From the NCBI RefSeq assembly GCF_003609835.1, contig NZ_AP017898.1, positions 434,001-498,000 on the forward strand: a stretch of DNA of 64,000 nucleotides. Direction: 5' to 3'. Position 1 is the first letter of the stretch. Each line of letters opens with the position of its first letter. The position numbers were made by a program, and so were the translations under genes. Positions 26,658 to 38,600 of this stretch are shown here, one piece after another. Under the pieces are notes generated by a model. The model was not told the DNA's origin. It ran no database searches and worked only from the letters and a program-made list of their open reading frames with translations. Source of the DNA: Sphingopyxis sp. FD7 (GTDB taxonomy: Bacteria; Pseudomonadota; Alphaproteobacteria; Sphingomonadales; Sphingomonadaceae).

Positions 26658-27395
26658 CTAGTTTCCGGAAGGCGGAGGGGGCGACGTGACAGTCGTGTCG
26701 GCGGCGTCCACCGGCATGGCTGCGGGCATCGGTGCACTTATCGGCGCGGGGCGCGGCGCATATTTTGCGTCCCACGCCGCCACATCGGCCTGATATTTGG
26801 CATAGGCTTCGTAAAAGTCGATGAAGGGCTCGTCGAGCCGTCCCAGATGCACCGGCGCCTGCTCGACCAGCTGGGCGCTGGGCGTGGCCGAAACGATCTG
26901 CGCGATTTCGTTCGCCCGCGCGCAGAAGGCCCGTTGCGCCGGGGGTTGCGCGAAATAGTTGAAGAGCTGCGTCGACAGGCGATCGCGCGCCGCAGTGCCG
27001 TTGGTCCTGGTTTCCTTGCCCAGATTGCGGATCACGCTTCGTTCGGTTTCGCGGATCGTCTTGCCATGCGTCTTGATGATATTGTTGTAGGCGGCAACCA
27101 GCGTCGTTTCCTCAAGGCCGCGGCAACCGATCGCCGCGACGTTCAGCCCGATCTTGAGCTGCCAGAAGGCGCGCTCGCCGGTGACGCCGCTGTTCGCGGT
27201 GACGAACTTCCCGTCGATCCCGCGCCCCGGCAGAATCTGTGTCAGCGACGCATTGCCCGGCGGCAACGGTCGCGGCGGGATAACGACAACCGGTGGCGCC
27301 GGGGGCGGCGGCGGCGGCGGGGGCGGCGGCTTCGGCGCGCAGGCGGCGACGCTCGCCAGCAAGCCGGCCAGGATGATTTTACGCGACAGTTTCAT
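26658..27395 (-). CDS. Putative lipoprotein with polyproline linker
   Basis: A 245-residue protein of unknown function. The N-terminal signal MKLSRKIILAGLLASVAAC ends in a lipobox-like VAAC, so it is probably lipidated at Cys19. A run of ten prolines follows almost at once, and the C-terminus is also Pro-rich. The middle part is a soluble helical domain with two Cys residues (IGCRGLEET, AFCARANEI) that could form a disulfide. The start at 27,395 follows a GGGGAGTGGGA ribosome-binding region. It is upstream of ptsP on the same strand. Confidence 0.75.
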   Translation of the reverse strand: MKLSRKIILAGLLASVAACAPKPPPPPPPPPPAPPVVVIPPRPLPPGNASLTQILPGRGIDGKFVTANSGVTGERAFWQLKIGLNVAAIGCRGLEETTLVAAYNNIIKTHGKTIRETERSVIRNLGKETRTNGTAARDRLSTQLFNYFAQPPAQRAFCARANEIAQIVSATPSAQLVEQAPVHLGRLDEPFIDFYEAYAKYQADVAAWDAKYAPRPAPISAPMPAAMPVDAADTTVTSPPPPSGN

Positions 27396-27427
27396 GTCCC
27401 ACTCCCCAACCGCAAAAAGGTGCGGCA

Positions 27428-28432
27428 TCAACCCCGGGCGTGCAAGGCCGCTTCGGCCTGTTGCACCAGCGATGCGACGATTTCGGCCGCACTCTCTTCT
27501 TCGGATACCATACCGACAGATTGCCCTGCCATTAACGACCCGTTCTCGACGTCGCCGTCGATGACCGCGCGGCGCAGCGCGCCCGCCCAATAATGTTCGA
27601 TCTCCAGCTGCGCCGCGGCCATGTCGACCTCACCCCTGTCGAGCTTGTTCGCGACCTCGCGCTGCTTGGCGGTAAAGGCCTCGGTCCCGGCGTTCTTGAG
27701 CGCGCGCACCGGAATCACCGGCAGGCGGGGGTCGATCTGGACGCTCGCGACCGCTTCGCGCGCCGAGGCGCGGAGGAAGGCTTTCTTGAAATTGGGATGC
27801 GCGATGCTTTCGGTCGCACAGACGAAGCGCGTGCCGAGCTGGACCCCCGATGCGCCCATCTCCAGATAGGCGGCGATCGCCTCGCCGCGGCCGATGCCGC
27901 CCGCGACGAAAATCGGCAGTTCGTCGGCAAGCGATGGCAGGATTTCCTGCGCCAGCACGCTCGTCGAAACGGGGCCGATGTGGCCGCCCGCCTCCATCCC
28001 TTCGATCACCAGCGCATCGACCCCCGCGCGGACGAGCTTCCTGGCAAGGGCGAGGGTGGGGGCAAAGCAGATCACCCTCGCGCCCGACGCCTTGATCGCC
28101 TCGAGACTGCCCTTGGGTGGCAGGCCGCCCGCGAGCACGACATGGCCGACATTGTGCTTGGCACAGACGGCGATCAGCTCGAACAATTGCGGGTGCATGG
28201 TGATCAGGTTGACGCCGAAATTGCGCGTGGCCAGCGCCCTGGTCGCGGCGATTTCGGCGTCGAGCAGTTCGGGCGTCATCGCACCGCACGCGATCACGCC
28301 GAATCCGCCGGCGTTGCTGATCGCGCTGACCAGATGGCGCTCGGAAACCCAGCTCATCGCGCCGCAGAGGATGGCATAGTCGCTGCCGAGGAGCTCGGTC
28401 CCGCGGGCCATCAGTTCGTGTATTTTGCTCAT
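27428..28432 (-). CDS. NAD(P)H-dependent flavin oxidoreductase (nitronate monooxygenase family)
   Basis: A 334-residue FMN-binding TIM-barrel enzyme. FMN and phosphate-binding loops are seen in ISNAGGFGVIACG near residue 38, EGMEAGGHIGP near 147 and FVAGGIGRGEAIAAYLEMGASGVQLGTRF near 178-206 (this stretch is conserved in blocks). Family members oxidise nitronates or reduce quinones or enoyl substrates; the substrate is not evident. It is divergent from katG, with 324 nt between them. Confidence 0.88.
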   Translation of the reverse strand: MSKIHELMARGTELLGSDYAILCGAMSWVSERHLVSAISNAGGFGVIACGAMTPELLDAEIAATRALATRNFGVNLITMHPQLFELIAVCAKHNVGHVVLAGGLPPKGSLEAIKASGARVICFAPTLALARKLVRAGVDALVIEGMEAGGHIGPVSTSVLAQEILPSLADELPIFVAGGIGRGEAIAAYLEMGASGVQLGTRFVCATESIAHPNFKKAFLRASAREAVASVQIDPRLPVIPVRALKNAGTEAFTAKQREVANKLDRGEVDMAAAQLEIEHYWAGALRRAVIDGDVENGSLMAGQSVGMVSEEESAAEIVASLVQQAEAALHARG

Positions 28433-30958
<2,526 letters not shown>

Positions 30959-31018
30959 CGGAGCGGGCGCGCCGACCGCGTAGCGGCGGCGCTCCCGCCC
31001 GGCCAGACGACGGGTCGC

Positions 31019-31062
31019 GACCCGCCTCCGGGGACATGGGCCTGGGGGCGGGTCTTTTTTTT
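31019..31062 (+). terminator. Rho-independent terminator of katG
   Basis: GACCCGCC (31,019) pairs with GGCGGGTC (ending 31,054) and is followed by eight T residues. It lies about 60 nt after the katG stop. The rest of 30,959-31,292 shows no gene. Confidence 0.88.
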
Positions 31063-31292
31063 GGGCGCCGCGCACCTGACCGACGATCGCGGGCGTGACA
31101 ACGGCTTCGAGGTGCGAAGCGGTCGGCGCGGCCCGGCGCAATCGGCCCAAAGGTCAGGAAAGGTCAGCCTTTTCCGGTCGCTTCCTGCCATTCGCCAGCC
31201 AGCAATGTTAACGACGTCAATTTCTGCTTGACCCCGCGCAGCCGAGTTGCAATGTTTACGACGACAACATTGAGTCGACGAAAGGATGCGCC

Positions 31293-31859
31293 ATGCGAAC
31301 GCTGCTTTATGCGATCGGGCCGATGCTGTTCGATTCGCTCGGGATTATCGTCTTTGCCGCGTTGCTTGCCCTGGATGCCGGCATCGTTCCGGCGACGGTC
31401 GCGGGCACCGTGGTAGCGGTGGCGGTGGTCGGATATGAGCTGGCGCGCGGCAACAAGGTCGCGGCGCTGCAATGGATCAGTCTGGCGTCAGTCCTGCTGA
31501 CCGCCGCCGCCACCCTGTTCACCGGCGACCCGCGCTTCGTGATGGCGAAGCCGACGATCGTCTATCTGATCGTCGGGACGGTGATGCTGCGCAAGGGCTG
31601 GCTGAACCGCTATATCCCGCCCGAACAGATGGCGATCGTCGGCGACGTGATGGACCGGTTCGGCATGATCTGGTCGGCGATGATGTTCGCGAGCGCGGGC
31701 CTGAACCTGATCGTTGCGCTTTTCTTCACCGCCTGGTGGCCGCTGTTCATTGGCGTCTTTCCGCTCGCGTCGAAGTTCGGCCTGTTCGCGGTTCACATAA
31801 TGGTGGTGCATTATGTCACGCAGGCGCGGCTGCGGCGCGGTGCGGCGGTTGGTGAGTAA
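31293..31859 (+). CDS. YciB/IspZ-like inner membrane protein (septation protein A family)
   Basis: A 188-residue membrane protein with five or six hydrophobic helices (MLFDSLGIIVFAALLALDAG, TVAGTVVAVAVVGYELARG, MMFASAGLNLIVALFFTAWW and others). TIVYLIVGTVMLRKGWLNRY resembles the YciB/IspZ signature. The family is linked to cell-envelope synthesis and septation; its exact activity is unknown. An AAGGA ribosome-binding site precedes the ATG. A perfect inverted repeat follows the stop. Confidence 0.8.
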   Translation: MRTLLYAIGPMLFDSLGIIVFAALLALDAGIVPATVAGTVVAVAVVGYELARGNKVAALQWISLASVLLTAAATLFTGDPRFVMAKPTIVYLIVGTVMLRKGWLNRYIPPEQMAIVGDVMDRFGMIWSAMMFASAGLNLIVALFFTAWWPLFIGVFPLASKFGLFAVHIMVVHYVTQARLRRGAAVGE

Positions 31860-31865
31860 CGCTTT

Positions 31866-31937
31866 CGTCATTGCGAGCGCAGCGAAGCAATCCCCAGCCA
31901 TCGAACTGGAGATTGCTTCGCTGCGCTCGCAATGACG
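31866..31937. repeat. Perfect inverted repeat with 27-nt arms between convergent genes
   Basis: Arms at 31,866-31,892 and 31,911-31,937 are exact complements with the core CGAGCGCAGCGAAGCAATC. It fills the 80-nt gap between the YciB-like gene and lysC, which converge, so it may act as a two-way terminator or simply as an interspersed palindrome. Confidence 0.9.
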
Positions 31938-31941
31938 GTGT

Positions 31942-33189
31942 CTACTCGGCGTCGAGTCCGTAAGCGGTGTGCAGCACGCGCACCGCAAGCTCGGTTTCAT
32001 CCTCGTCGATCAGCACGCTGACCTTGATCTCGCTGGTCGAGATCGCCTGGATGTTGATGCCGCGATCGGCGAGCGCGCGGAACATCGTGCTCGCGACGCC
32101 CGCATGGCTCTTCATGCCGACGCCGACGACGCTGACCTTGGCGACCTTGTCGTCGCTGATGACGCGGTTGAAACCGATCTTCTCCTTCGCGCCTTCGAGC
32201 AGGTCGATCGAGCGCAAAAGGTCGGCGCCGGGAACGGTGAAGGTCACGTCGGTTTCGCCCTTTTCGCGGCCGACATTCTGGATGATCATGTCGACGTTGA
32301 TCCCGGCCGCGGCGAGCGGGCCGAAGATGTTGGCGACCGCGCCGGGCTTGTCGGGCACGCGCGTGACGATGATCTTCGCTTCATTCTTGTCGTGGGCGAT
32401 GCCGGTGATCAGCTGCCGTTCCATCTGATGTTCCTCTATTTCCTCGTCGCTGACGATCATCGTGCCTTTTTTGGGCGCCTCGTCGCCCTCGACGAAGCTG
32501 GAGAGCACCTGCACGCGCACGCCCATCTTCATCGCCAGCCCGACCGAGCGCGTCTGGAGCACCTTCGCCCCGACGCTCGCGAGTTCGAGCATTTCCTCAT
32601 AGGTCACATAGTCGAGCTTGCGCGCGCGCGCGACGATGCGCGGGTCGGTGGTGTAGACGCCGTCGACGTCGGTATAGATGTCGCAGCGGTCGGCCTTGAC
32701 CGCCGCGGCGACGGCGACGGCGCTGGTGTCCGACCCGCCGCGGCCCAATGTCGAGACGCGGCCGTCGTCCATCATGCCCTGAAAGCCGGGAATCACCGCG
32801 ACCTCGCCCTTCGCCATCGCGGCGCCGAGCGCCCCCGTGTCGATGTCGGCGATGCGCGCGCGCGCGTGCGCTTCCTCGGTGCGGATCGGCAGCTGCCAGC
32901 CGAGCCAGCTGCGCGCGGGGACGCCCATCGCCTGAAGGGTGAGCGCAAGCAGGCCCGATGTCACCTGTTCGCCCGATGCGACGACGACGTCATATTCGGC
33001 GGGGTCGTAGCGCGGGTTCGCTTCGCGGCAGAAACCCACCAGCCGGTCGGTTTCGCCTGCCATCGCCGAGACGACGACGGCGACCTCGTTGCCGTTGGCG
33101 ACTTCGCGCGCAACGAGTTTCGCCACGGTGCGAATCCGCTCGGTGCCCGCCATCGACGTGCCCCCGAATTTCATCACGATCCGCGCCAT
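31942..33189 (-). CDS. lysC: Aspartate kinase
   Basis: A 415-residue enzyme phosphorylating aspartate, the first step toward lysine, threonine, methionine and diaminopimelate. The kinase domain has the N-terminal MKFGGTSM, GRGGSDTSAVAVAAA near residue 149 and VYTTDPRIV near 180. Two C-terminal ACT domains (from about 265) include PGAVANIFGPLAAAGINVDM and would bind lysine and/or threonine for feedback control. The start at 33,189 yields MARIVMKFGG as in the family. It is divergent from ubiG. Confidence 0.96.
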   Translation of the reverse strand: MARIVMKFGGTSMAGTERIRTVAKLVAREVANGNEVAVVVSAMAGETDRLVGFCREANPRYDPAEYDVVVASGEQVTSGLLALTLQAMGVPARSWLGWQLPIRTEEAHARARIADIDTGALGAAMAKGEVAVIPGFQGMMDDGRVSTLGRGGSDTSAVAVAAAVKADRCDIYTDVDGVYTTDPRIVARARKLDYVTYEEMLELASVGAKVLQTRSVGLAMKMGVRVQVLSSFVEGDEAPKKGTMIVSDEEIEEHQMERQLITGIAHDKNEAKIIVTRVPDKPGAVANIFGPLAAAGINVDMIIQNVGREKGETDVTFTVPGADLLRSIDLLEGAKEKIGFNRVISDDKVAKVSVVGVGMKSHAGVASTMFRALADRGINIQAISTSEIKVSVLIDEDETELAVRVLHTAYGLDAE

Positions 33190-33346
33190 CTCGCCCCGCT
33201 TTCCTGAACTGGTTTCGGCCGCAACTTTCCTGCAATTCTGCGGCGTTCGGCTGTTAGGCAAGGGGACAGGCTATGGCAAGCGCATGAAGGCCTCTCCACG
33301 ATAGATTTTCTTGCGCCCGCGAAGGCAGGATGCCACATCGCTTCGC

Positions 33347-34186
33347 ATGAGTGCTGCCACGATCAATCCGCACGAAGCCGCCCATTTCGGCGCGCTCGCC
33401 GCCGACTGGTGGGATCCGCGCGGATCGTCGGCGATGCTGCACCGCCTCAATCCGGTGCGCCTTGCCTATATCCGCGAACAGATCGACATGCATTGGCACG
33501 TCGATGCGCGCGAGCGCCATCCGCTGGCGGGCAAACGCGCGCTCGACGTCGGTTGCGGTGCTGGACTGCTGTGCGAACCGCTCGCGCGGATGGGCGCCGC
33601 GGTCACCGGCGTCGATGCCGCGCCGGAAAATATCGCCGCGGCGCGGACCCATGCGGCGGGGCAGGGGCTGGCGATCAGCTATTTTGCGGGCGAACTGGCT
33701 GACCTTCCTATTGCGTTCGCATCGAGCGAGGTCGAGATGCCCATCGGTCAAGCGCGCCTTCTCGGTGTCTCGACTTCGCTCGACACGAACGGGGAAGGGA
33801 TAGGGCAATTCGATCTCGTCACCTCGATGGAGGTTGTCGAGCATGTCGCCGATCCGGCTGCCTTCGTTGCCGAGCTGGCGGCGCGGCTTGCGCCCGGCGG
33901 GCTGATGATCCTCTCGACCCCGAACCGCACGATCGCCTCGAAGCTGCTGCTCGTCGAGGCGGCCGAGCGTGTCGGGGCGGTGCCGCGCGGGACGCACGAC
34001 TGGGACCGGTTTCTGAAGCCCGAAGAGCTGGCAGCGCTGCTCGATGGGGTGGGGCTGGAGGTCATCGACCGCACCGGGCTGGCGCCATCACCGGCGCGCG
34101 GCTTCAAGCTCGGCGGCAGTGAGGCGCTCAACTATCTGATGACCGCGCGGTGGGTGGACAAGAGCGTCTCGGGCGTTCAACCCTAG
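33347..34186 (+). CDS. ubiG: Ubiquinone biosynthesis O-methyltransferase UbiG
   Basis: A 279-residue SAM-dependent methyltransferase performing both O-methylations in ubiquinone synthesis. Motif I, ALDVGCGAGLLCEPLARMG, is near residues 65-83, then GVDAAPENI, FDLVTSMEVVEHVADP near 155-170 and GGLMILSTPNRT. Compared with usual UbiG (about 240-250 residues) there is an extra stretch of about 30 residues at 121-153, exactly where the DNA carries a palindromic element also found between genes at 8,699. The insertion keeps the frame and lies between conserved blocks, so the enzyme may still work. The start at 33,347 fits the family. Confidence 0.94.
   Translation: MSAATINPHEAAHFGALAADWWDPRGSSAMLHRLNPVRLAYIREQIDMHWHVDARERHPLAGKRALDVGCGAGLLCEPLARMGAAVTGVDAAPENIAAARTHAAGQGLAISYFAGELADLPIAFASSEVEMPIGQARLLGVSTSLDTNGEGIGQFDLVTSMEVVEHVADPAAFVAELAARLAPGGLMILSTPNRTIASKLLLVEAAERVGAVPRGTHDWDRFLKPEELAALLDGVGLEVIDRTGLAPSPARGFKLGGSEALNYLMTARWVDKSVSGVQP
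33715..33790. repeat. Palindromic element inserted in frame within ubiG
   Basis: Arms at 33,715-33,738 and 33,766-33,790 are near-complementary, with the core TCGAGCGAGGTCGAGA on the left and TCTCGACTTCGCTCGA on the right. They closely match the arms of the intergenic element at 8,699-8,779. Translation gives the extra residues FASSEVEMPIG to STSLDTNG in UbiG. Confidence 0.88.
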
Positions 34187-34189
34187 CTT

Positions 34190-34267
34190 CGTCATCCCGG
34201 CGAAGGCCGGGATCTCATCGTTTCGGCCTGACGCAATGGCGAGATCCCGGCCTTCGCCGGGATGACG
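34190..34267. repeat. Perfect inverted repeat with 27-nt arms downstream of ubiG
   Basis: Arms 34,190-34,216 and 34,241-34,267 are exact complements with the core CCCGGCGAAGGCCGGGATC. The arms are identical to those of the element at 35,081-35,158. The gap to the convergent GST gene otherwise contains a weaker hairpin near 34,300 and no gene. Confidence 0.93.
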
Positions 34268-34352
34268 AGGATAGGGAAATGCTACCGTTTACCGCCTTCG
34301 CGGGGGTTGACGCCTCGGAACCCCCGGCTTTCGCCGGGGCTTCCGTGGCGCA

Positions 34353-35024
34353 TCAAAAATCCACATCCTCATAATATTTGGGCGGCGTCACAATCTCCAT
34401 CCGCTCGGCGAGCAGCGGGCGGAACGAAGGTCGCGATTTCAGCCCCGAATACCAGCCCTTCGTCTGTTCATGCCCGGTCCAGTCGATGCCGCCCAGATAG
34501 TCGGCGACCGAGATATGGGCGGCGGCGGCCAGGTCGGCGAGGCTCATCGTCGCGCCGGCGAGCCAGGTGCGGTGATCGATCAGATAGTCGATATAGTCGA
34601 GATGGTTGTTCGCGGCCTTCATCGCCTCGCGCAGCGCGCCGCTGTCGGGCGGCTGGCGGTGGACGATGCGCTTCTGCATCCGCTCGAAAAGCAGCGGGCC
34701 GGTGACTTCATAATAGAAATCCTGGTCGAACCATGCGGTCAGGCGGCGGATTTCGGCGCGGTTGGCGGCGGTGCCGTTGATCATCGCCTTGCCCTCGACC
34801 GTTTCCTCGAAATATTCGGCGATCGCCATGCTGTCGATCAGCACCTGTCCGCGCGCCTGATCGACCATCACCGGGGTGCGGCCGGCGGGATTGAGGTCGA
34901 TGAACTCGTCGCGGCGTTCCCACGGCGATTCGCGCACCAATTCGTAGCCGACACCCTTTTCGCCAAGCAGCAGGCGGACCTTGCGCGAAAAGGGACAGAG
35001 CGGGAATTGGTAAAGTTGCCACAT
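34353..35024 (-). CDS. Glutathione S-transferase family protein
   Basis: A 223-residue GST. The thioredoxin-like domain opens with WQLYQFPLCPFSRKVRLLLGEKG, with a CPFS active-site motif near residue 10 as in monothiol/omega-type GSTs. It also has the cis-Pro TPVMVD near 51 and the acidic IDSMAIAEYFEE near 63. The helical C-terminal domain has TMSLADLAAAAHISVADYLGG near 167. The substrate is unknown. The start at 35,024 gives the family N-terminus; the ATG at 35,060 adds 12 non-family residues. Confidence 0.9.
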   Translation of the reverse strand: MWQLYQFPLCPFSRKVRLLLGEKGVGYELVRESPWERRDEFIDLNPAGRTPVMVDQARGQVLIDSMAIAEYFEETVEGKAMINGTAANRAEIRRLTAWFDQDFYYEVTGPLLFERMQKRIVHRQPPDSGALREAMKAANNHLDYIDYLIDHRTWLAGATMSLADLAAAAHISVADYLGGIDWTGHEQTKGWYSGLKSRPSFRPLLAERMEIVTPPKYYEDVDF

Positions 35025-35080
35025 GGATTTGGCATAGCGGCAGGGGGGCAGGGCGCGCAACGGCTATACTCGTAAGCTGT

Positions 35081-35158
35081 CGTCATCCCGGCGAAGGCCG
35101 GGATCTCGCCGGTGCTTTCCAATGCGAGGGTGAGATCCCGGCCTTCGCCGGGATGACG
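35081..35158. repeat. Perfect inverted repeat with 27-nt arms upstream of the GST gene
   Basis: Arms 35,081-35,107 and 35,132-35,158 are exact complements and identical in sequence to those of the element at 34,190-34,267. The two copies therefore flank the GST gene. Only the 24-nt loops differ. Confidence 0.93.
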
Positions 35159-35176
35159 GCGCGGTGGGAACTCGGC

Positions 35177-35602
35177 TTACCGTCGCGAAGCTTCGCGCTC
35201 GCGTTCCCATTGCGCGGCGAGGTCGCGCGCCATGTCCCTCAGCACCGGGGCATAGGCCGCCATCGCCGATGCGGTGCGTCCTGCCATGCGCGCGCTGGCG
35301 CGCAGGTCGTCGCCCATGCGATCGGCAAAATCGGGATCGCGCCCCGCCAGCTCGCCGAGCGTCGCGTCGGCGGGGATATAGGCGGCGTCCGAATCGGGAT
35401 CGACGCGCGCGACCGCTTCGGCGAGCGGGCCCACCGGCATTTGCATCAGCGCGCCGACGATCGCGGCGACCGTGTCGGCCATGCGTTCCTGCATCACCGG
35501 ATCGTTGAGCGTGGCGGCCGGGTCGCGCATGTCGCTGGCTGCGGCAGGCAGCGGTGCGGCGAGCGCGATCAGGGGCAGCGCGAGCAGGGCAAGACGGGTC
35601 AT
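35177..35602 (-). CDS. Small exported protein of unknown function
   Basis: A 141-residue protein with a clear signal peptide (MTRLALLALPLIALAAPLPAAA, cleavage before SDM). The mature part is helical and rich in Ala, Met, Asp and Arg (MQERMADTVAAIVGALMQMPV, MARDLAAQWEREREASRR) with no Cys. I do not recognise a family. The start at 35,602 follows an AAGGGATGGAA stretch; an ATG three codons upstream is also possible. It lies between gltB and the GST gene, on the same strand. Confidence 0.7.
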   Translation of the reverse strand: MTRLALLALPLIALAAPLPAAASDMRDPAATLNDPVMQERMADTVAAIVGALMQMPVGPLAEAVARVDPDSDAAYIPADATLGELAGRDPDFADRMGDDLRASARMAGRTASAMAAYAPVLRDMARDLAAQWEREREASRR

Positions 35603-35699
35603 GGCTTCCATCCCTTGAAAGGACCAAATGGCAGCAAAGCGCTGTGACTAGCGTGGCAACGCTTTCGCTGCGCTGAACGCTCCATGGGGGCGACGAAAA

Positions 35700-38600
35700 C
35701 TACTCCGCCGCGACCACCTCGACCGCTTCCTCGCTCAACGGGTGGGCGAGACGGCTCAGCATTTCCCTGGGGCATATCTGCCAGAAACGGGTCCGCCAGC
35801 GGTCCCAGTCGGCGAGGATTTCGGCCGACCATTTGCTGCCCGTGGCGCTGGCATGGTCCTCGACCAGCGTTTTGAGCACGCCCTCCCAATGGCTGCTTGC
35901 GAGGCGCTGCCAGACGATCGATTCGCCGTTCGCGCGACGCTCGAACTGCCCGTCGGTGTCGAGCACAAAGGCCATGCCTCCCGTCATCCCCGCCCCGAAA
36001 TTCGATCCGACAGGGCCTAGGATGACCGCGGTGCCGCCGGTCATATATTCGCAGCCGTTCGCGCCGCAGCCCTCGACGACGACATCGGCGCCCGAATTGC
36101 GCACCGCGAAGCGCTCGCCCGCCTGGCCGGCGGCGAGCAGGGTGCCCGCGGTCGCGCCGTAAAGCACGGTGTTGCCGACGATGCTGTTGTGCTGGCTGAC
36201 CAGCGGGCTCGACACGGTGGGCCGCACGATGATGCGCCCACCCGACAGCCCTTTGCCGACATAGTCGTTCGCGTCGCCGAACACTTCGAGCGTGATGCCC
36301 TGGCACAGGAAGGCGCCCAATGACTGCCCCGCCGTGCCGCGCAGCCGCACCTGCACATGATCGTCGGCCAGCCCCTTCATCCCGAACTTGGCCGTGACTT
36401 CGGCCGACAGGCGCGTGCCGACCGCGCGGTGCGTGTTGCGGACATTGTAGGTGAGCTGCATCCGCTCGCCACGCTCGAACAGCGGCTTGGCGTCGTTCAA
36501 TATCTGCGCGTCGAGGCTGTCGGGCACCGGGTTGCGGAAGTTCGGCCCCTGCGAGCGGCGCTGCTCGTCGGGGGCATCGACTTTCGCGAGGATCGGGTTC
36601 AGGTCGAGGTCGTCGAGATGCTCGGCGCCGCGGCTGACCTGACGCAACAGCTCGGTGCGGCCGATCACCTCGTCGAGGCTGCGGCAACCGAGCTTCGCGA
36701 GGATTTCGCGCACTTCCTCGGCGATGAAGGTCATCAGGTTGATGACCTTTTCGGGGCTGCCGGTGAACTTCTGCCGCAGCTTTTCGTCCTGCGTGCAGAC
36801 ACCGACGGGGCAGGTGTTGCTGTGGCACTGGCGCACCATGATGCAGCCCATCGCGACGAGGCTCAATGTGCCGATGCCGAACTCCTCGGCGCCGAGGATC
36901 GCCGCGATCACGATGTCGCGCCCGGTCTTCAGCCCGCCGTCGGTGCGCAGGCGGATGCGGTGGCGCAGGCCATTCAGGGTCAATACCTGATTGACCTCCG
37001 ACAGCCCCATTTCCCATGGCGTGCCGGCATATTTGACGCTGGTTTGCGGGCTGGCGCCGGTGCCGCCGGTGTTGCCCGCGACGAGGATGACGTCCGCGTG
37101 CGCCTTGGCGACCCCTGCGGCAACGGTGCCGATGCCCGCCGAACTGACGAGCTTCACGCAGACGCGCGCCTTCGGGTTGATCTGTTTCAAATCATAGATG
37201 AGCTGCGCGAGATCCTCGATCGAATAGATGTCGTGGTGCGGCGGGGGCGAGATCAGCGTGACCCCCGGCGTCGCATGGCGCAGCCGCGCGATGAATTCGG
37301 TGACCTTGAAGCCCGGCAGCTGGCCGCCCTCGCCGGGCTTGGCGCCCTGCGCGACCTTGATCTCGATCTCGTCGCAGGCGCCCAGATATTCGGCGGTGAC
37401 GCCGAAACGGCCGCTCGCGATCTGCTTGATATTGCTGTTGGCATTGTCGCCATTGGCATAGGGCCTGTAGCGTTCGCTCGCCTCGCCACCTTCGCCCGAC
37501 ACCGCCTTGGCGCCGATGCGGTTCATCGCGATCGCCAGCGTCTCGTGCGCCTCCGGCGACAGCGCGCCGAGCGACATGCCGGGGGTGACGAAACGCTTGC
37601 GGATCTCGGTGATCGCCTCGACGCTGTCGAGCGGCACGCCCTGCGCCGGATAGTTGAACTCCATCAGGTCGCGGAGATAGATCGGCGGCAGGTCGGCGAC
37701 CCCGCGCGAGAACTGGAGGTAGGTCGAGTAACTGTCGGTCGCGACCGCGGTTTGCAGCAGGTGCATCAGCTGCGCCGAATAGGCGTGCGCCTCGCCGCCC
37801 GCGCGCTGGCGATAGAAACCGCCGATGGGCAGGGTGGTGACGCGCCCGTCGAACGCCGCTTCATGCTTCTCGGTCGCGTTGATGAACAGCGATTGATAGC
37901 CTTCGCCCGAAATCTTCGCCGGCATTCCGGGGAAGAGGTCGTTGACGAGCGCGCGGGACAGCCCCACCGCCTCGAAATTATAGCCGCCGCGATAGGAGGA
38001 GATCACCGCGATCCCCATTTTGGCGAGGATTTTCAGAAGCCCGTCGTCGATCGCCTTGCGGAACCGCTGGCGGCAGTCGTCCAGCGTCAGCTCGCTGCCG
38101 AACAGGCCGCGCGCGTGGCGGTCGGCGATCGTCGCCTCGGCCAGATAGGCGTGAACCGTCGTCGCGCCGACGCCGATCAGCACGGCAAAGGCGTGGGTGT
38201 CGAGCACTTCGGCCGAGCGGACGTTGATCGAGGCGTAGCTGCGCAGCCCCTTGCGCACGAGATGCGTGTGAACGGCGGCGGCGGCGAGCACCATCGCCAT
38301 GCCGACGCGATTTTCGCTGATATTCTGGTCGGTCAGGAACAGCTCGCTGCGCCCCGCGCGCACCGCATCCTCGGCCTCGCGCCGAACCCGCGCGATCGCG
38401 TCGCGCAGCGTCGAGGCGTCGCCGCCGACGGGGAAGGTGCAGTCGATGTCGGCGACCGCATCGCCGAAATAGGCGCGCAGCCGATCCCAGTCGTCGCCGA
38501 CGAGCACGGGCGAATCGATGACGAGGACATGGTCGCTCTGCCCCTTTTCGTCGAGGATGTTGGCGAGATTGGCAAAGCGCGTTTTCAGGCTCATCACATG

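Noticed and set aside
24264-27593. A long open frame antisense to ptsP and the lipoprotein gene (over 1,100 codons)
   Set aside because: It is the mirror of real genes with strong family motifs on the other strand. Its residue make-up (His, Arg and Asp rich) is typical of antisense frames in GC-rich DNA.
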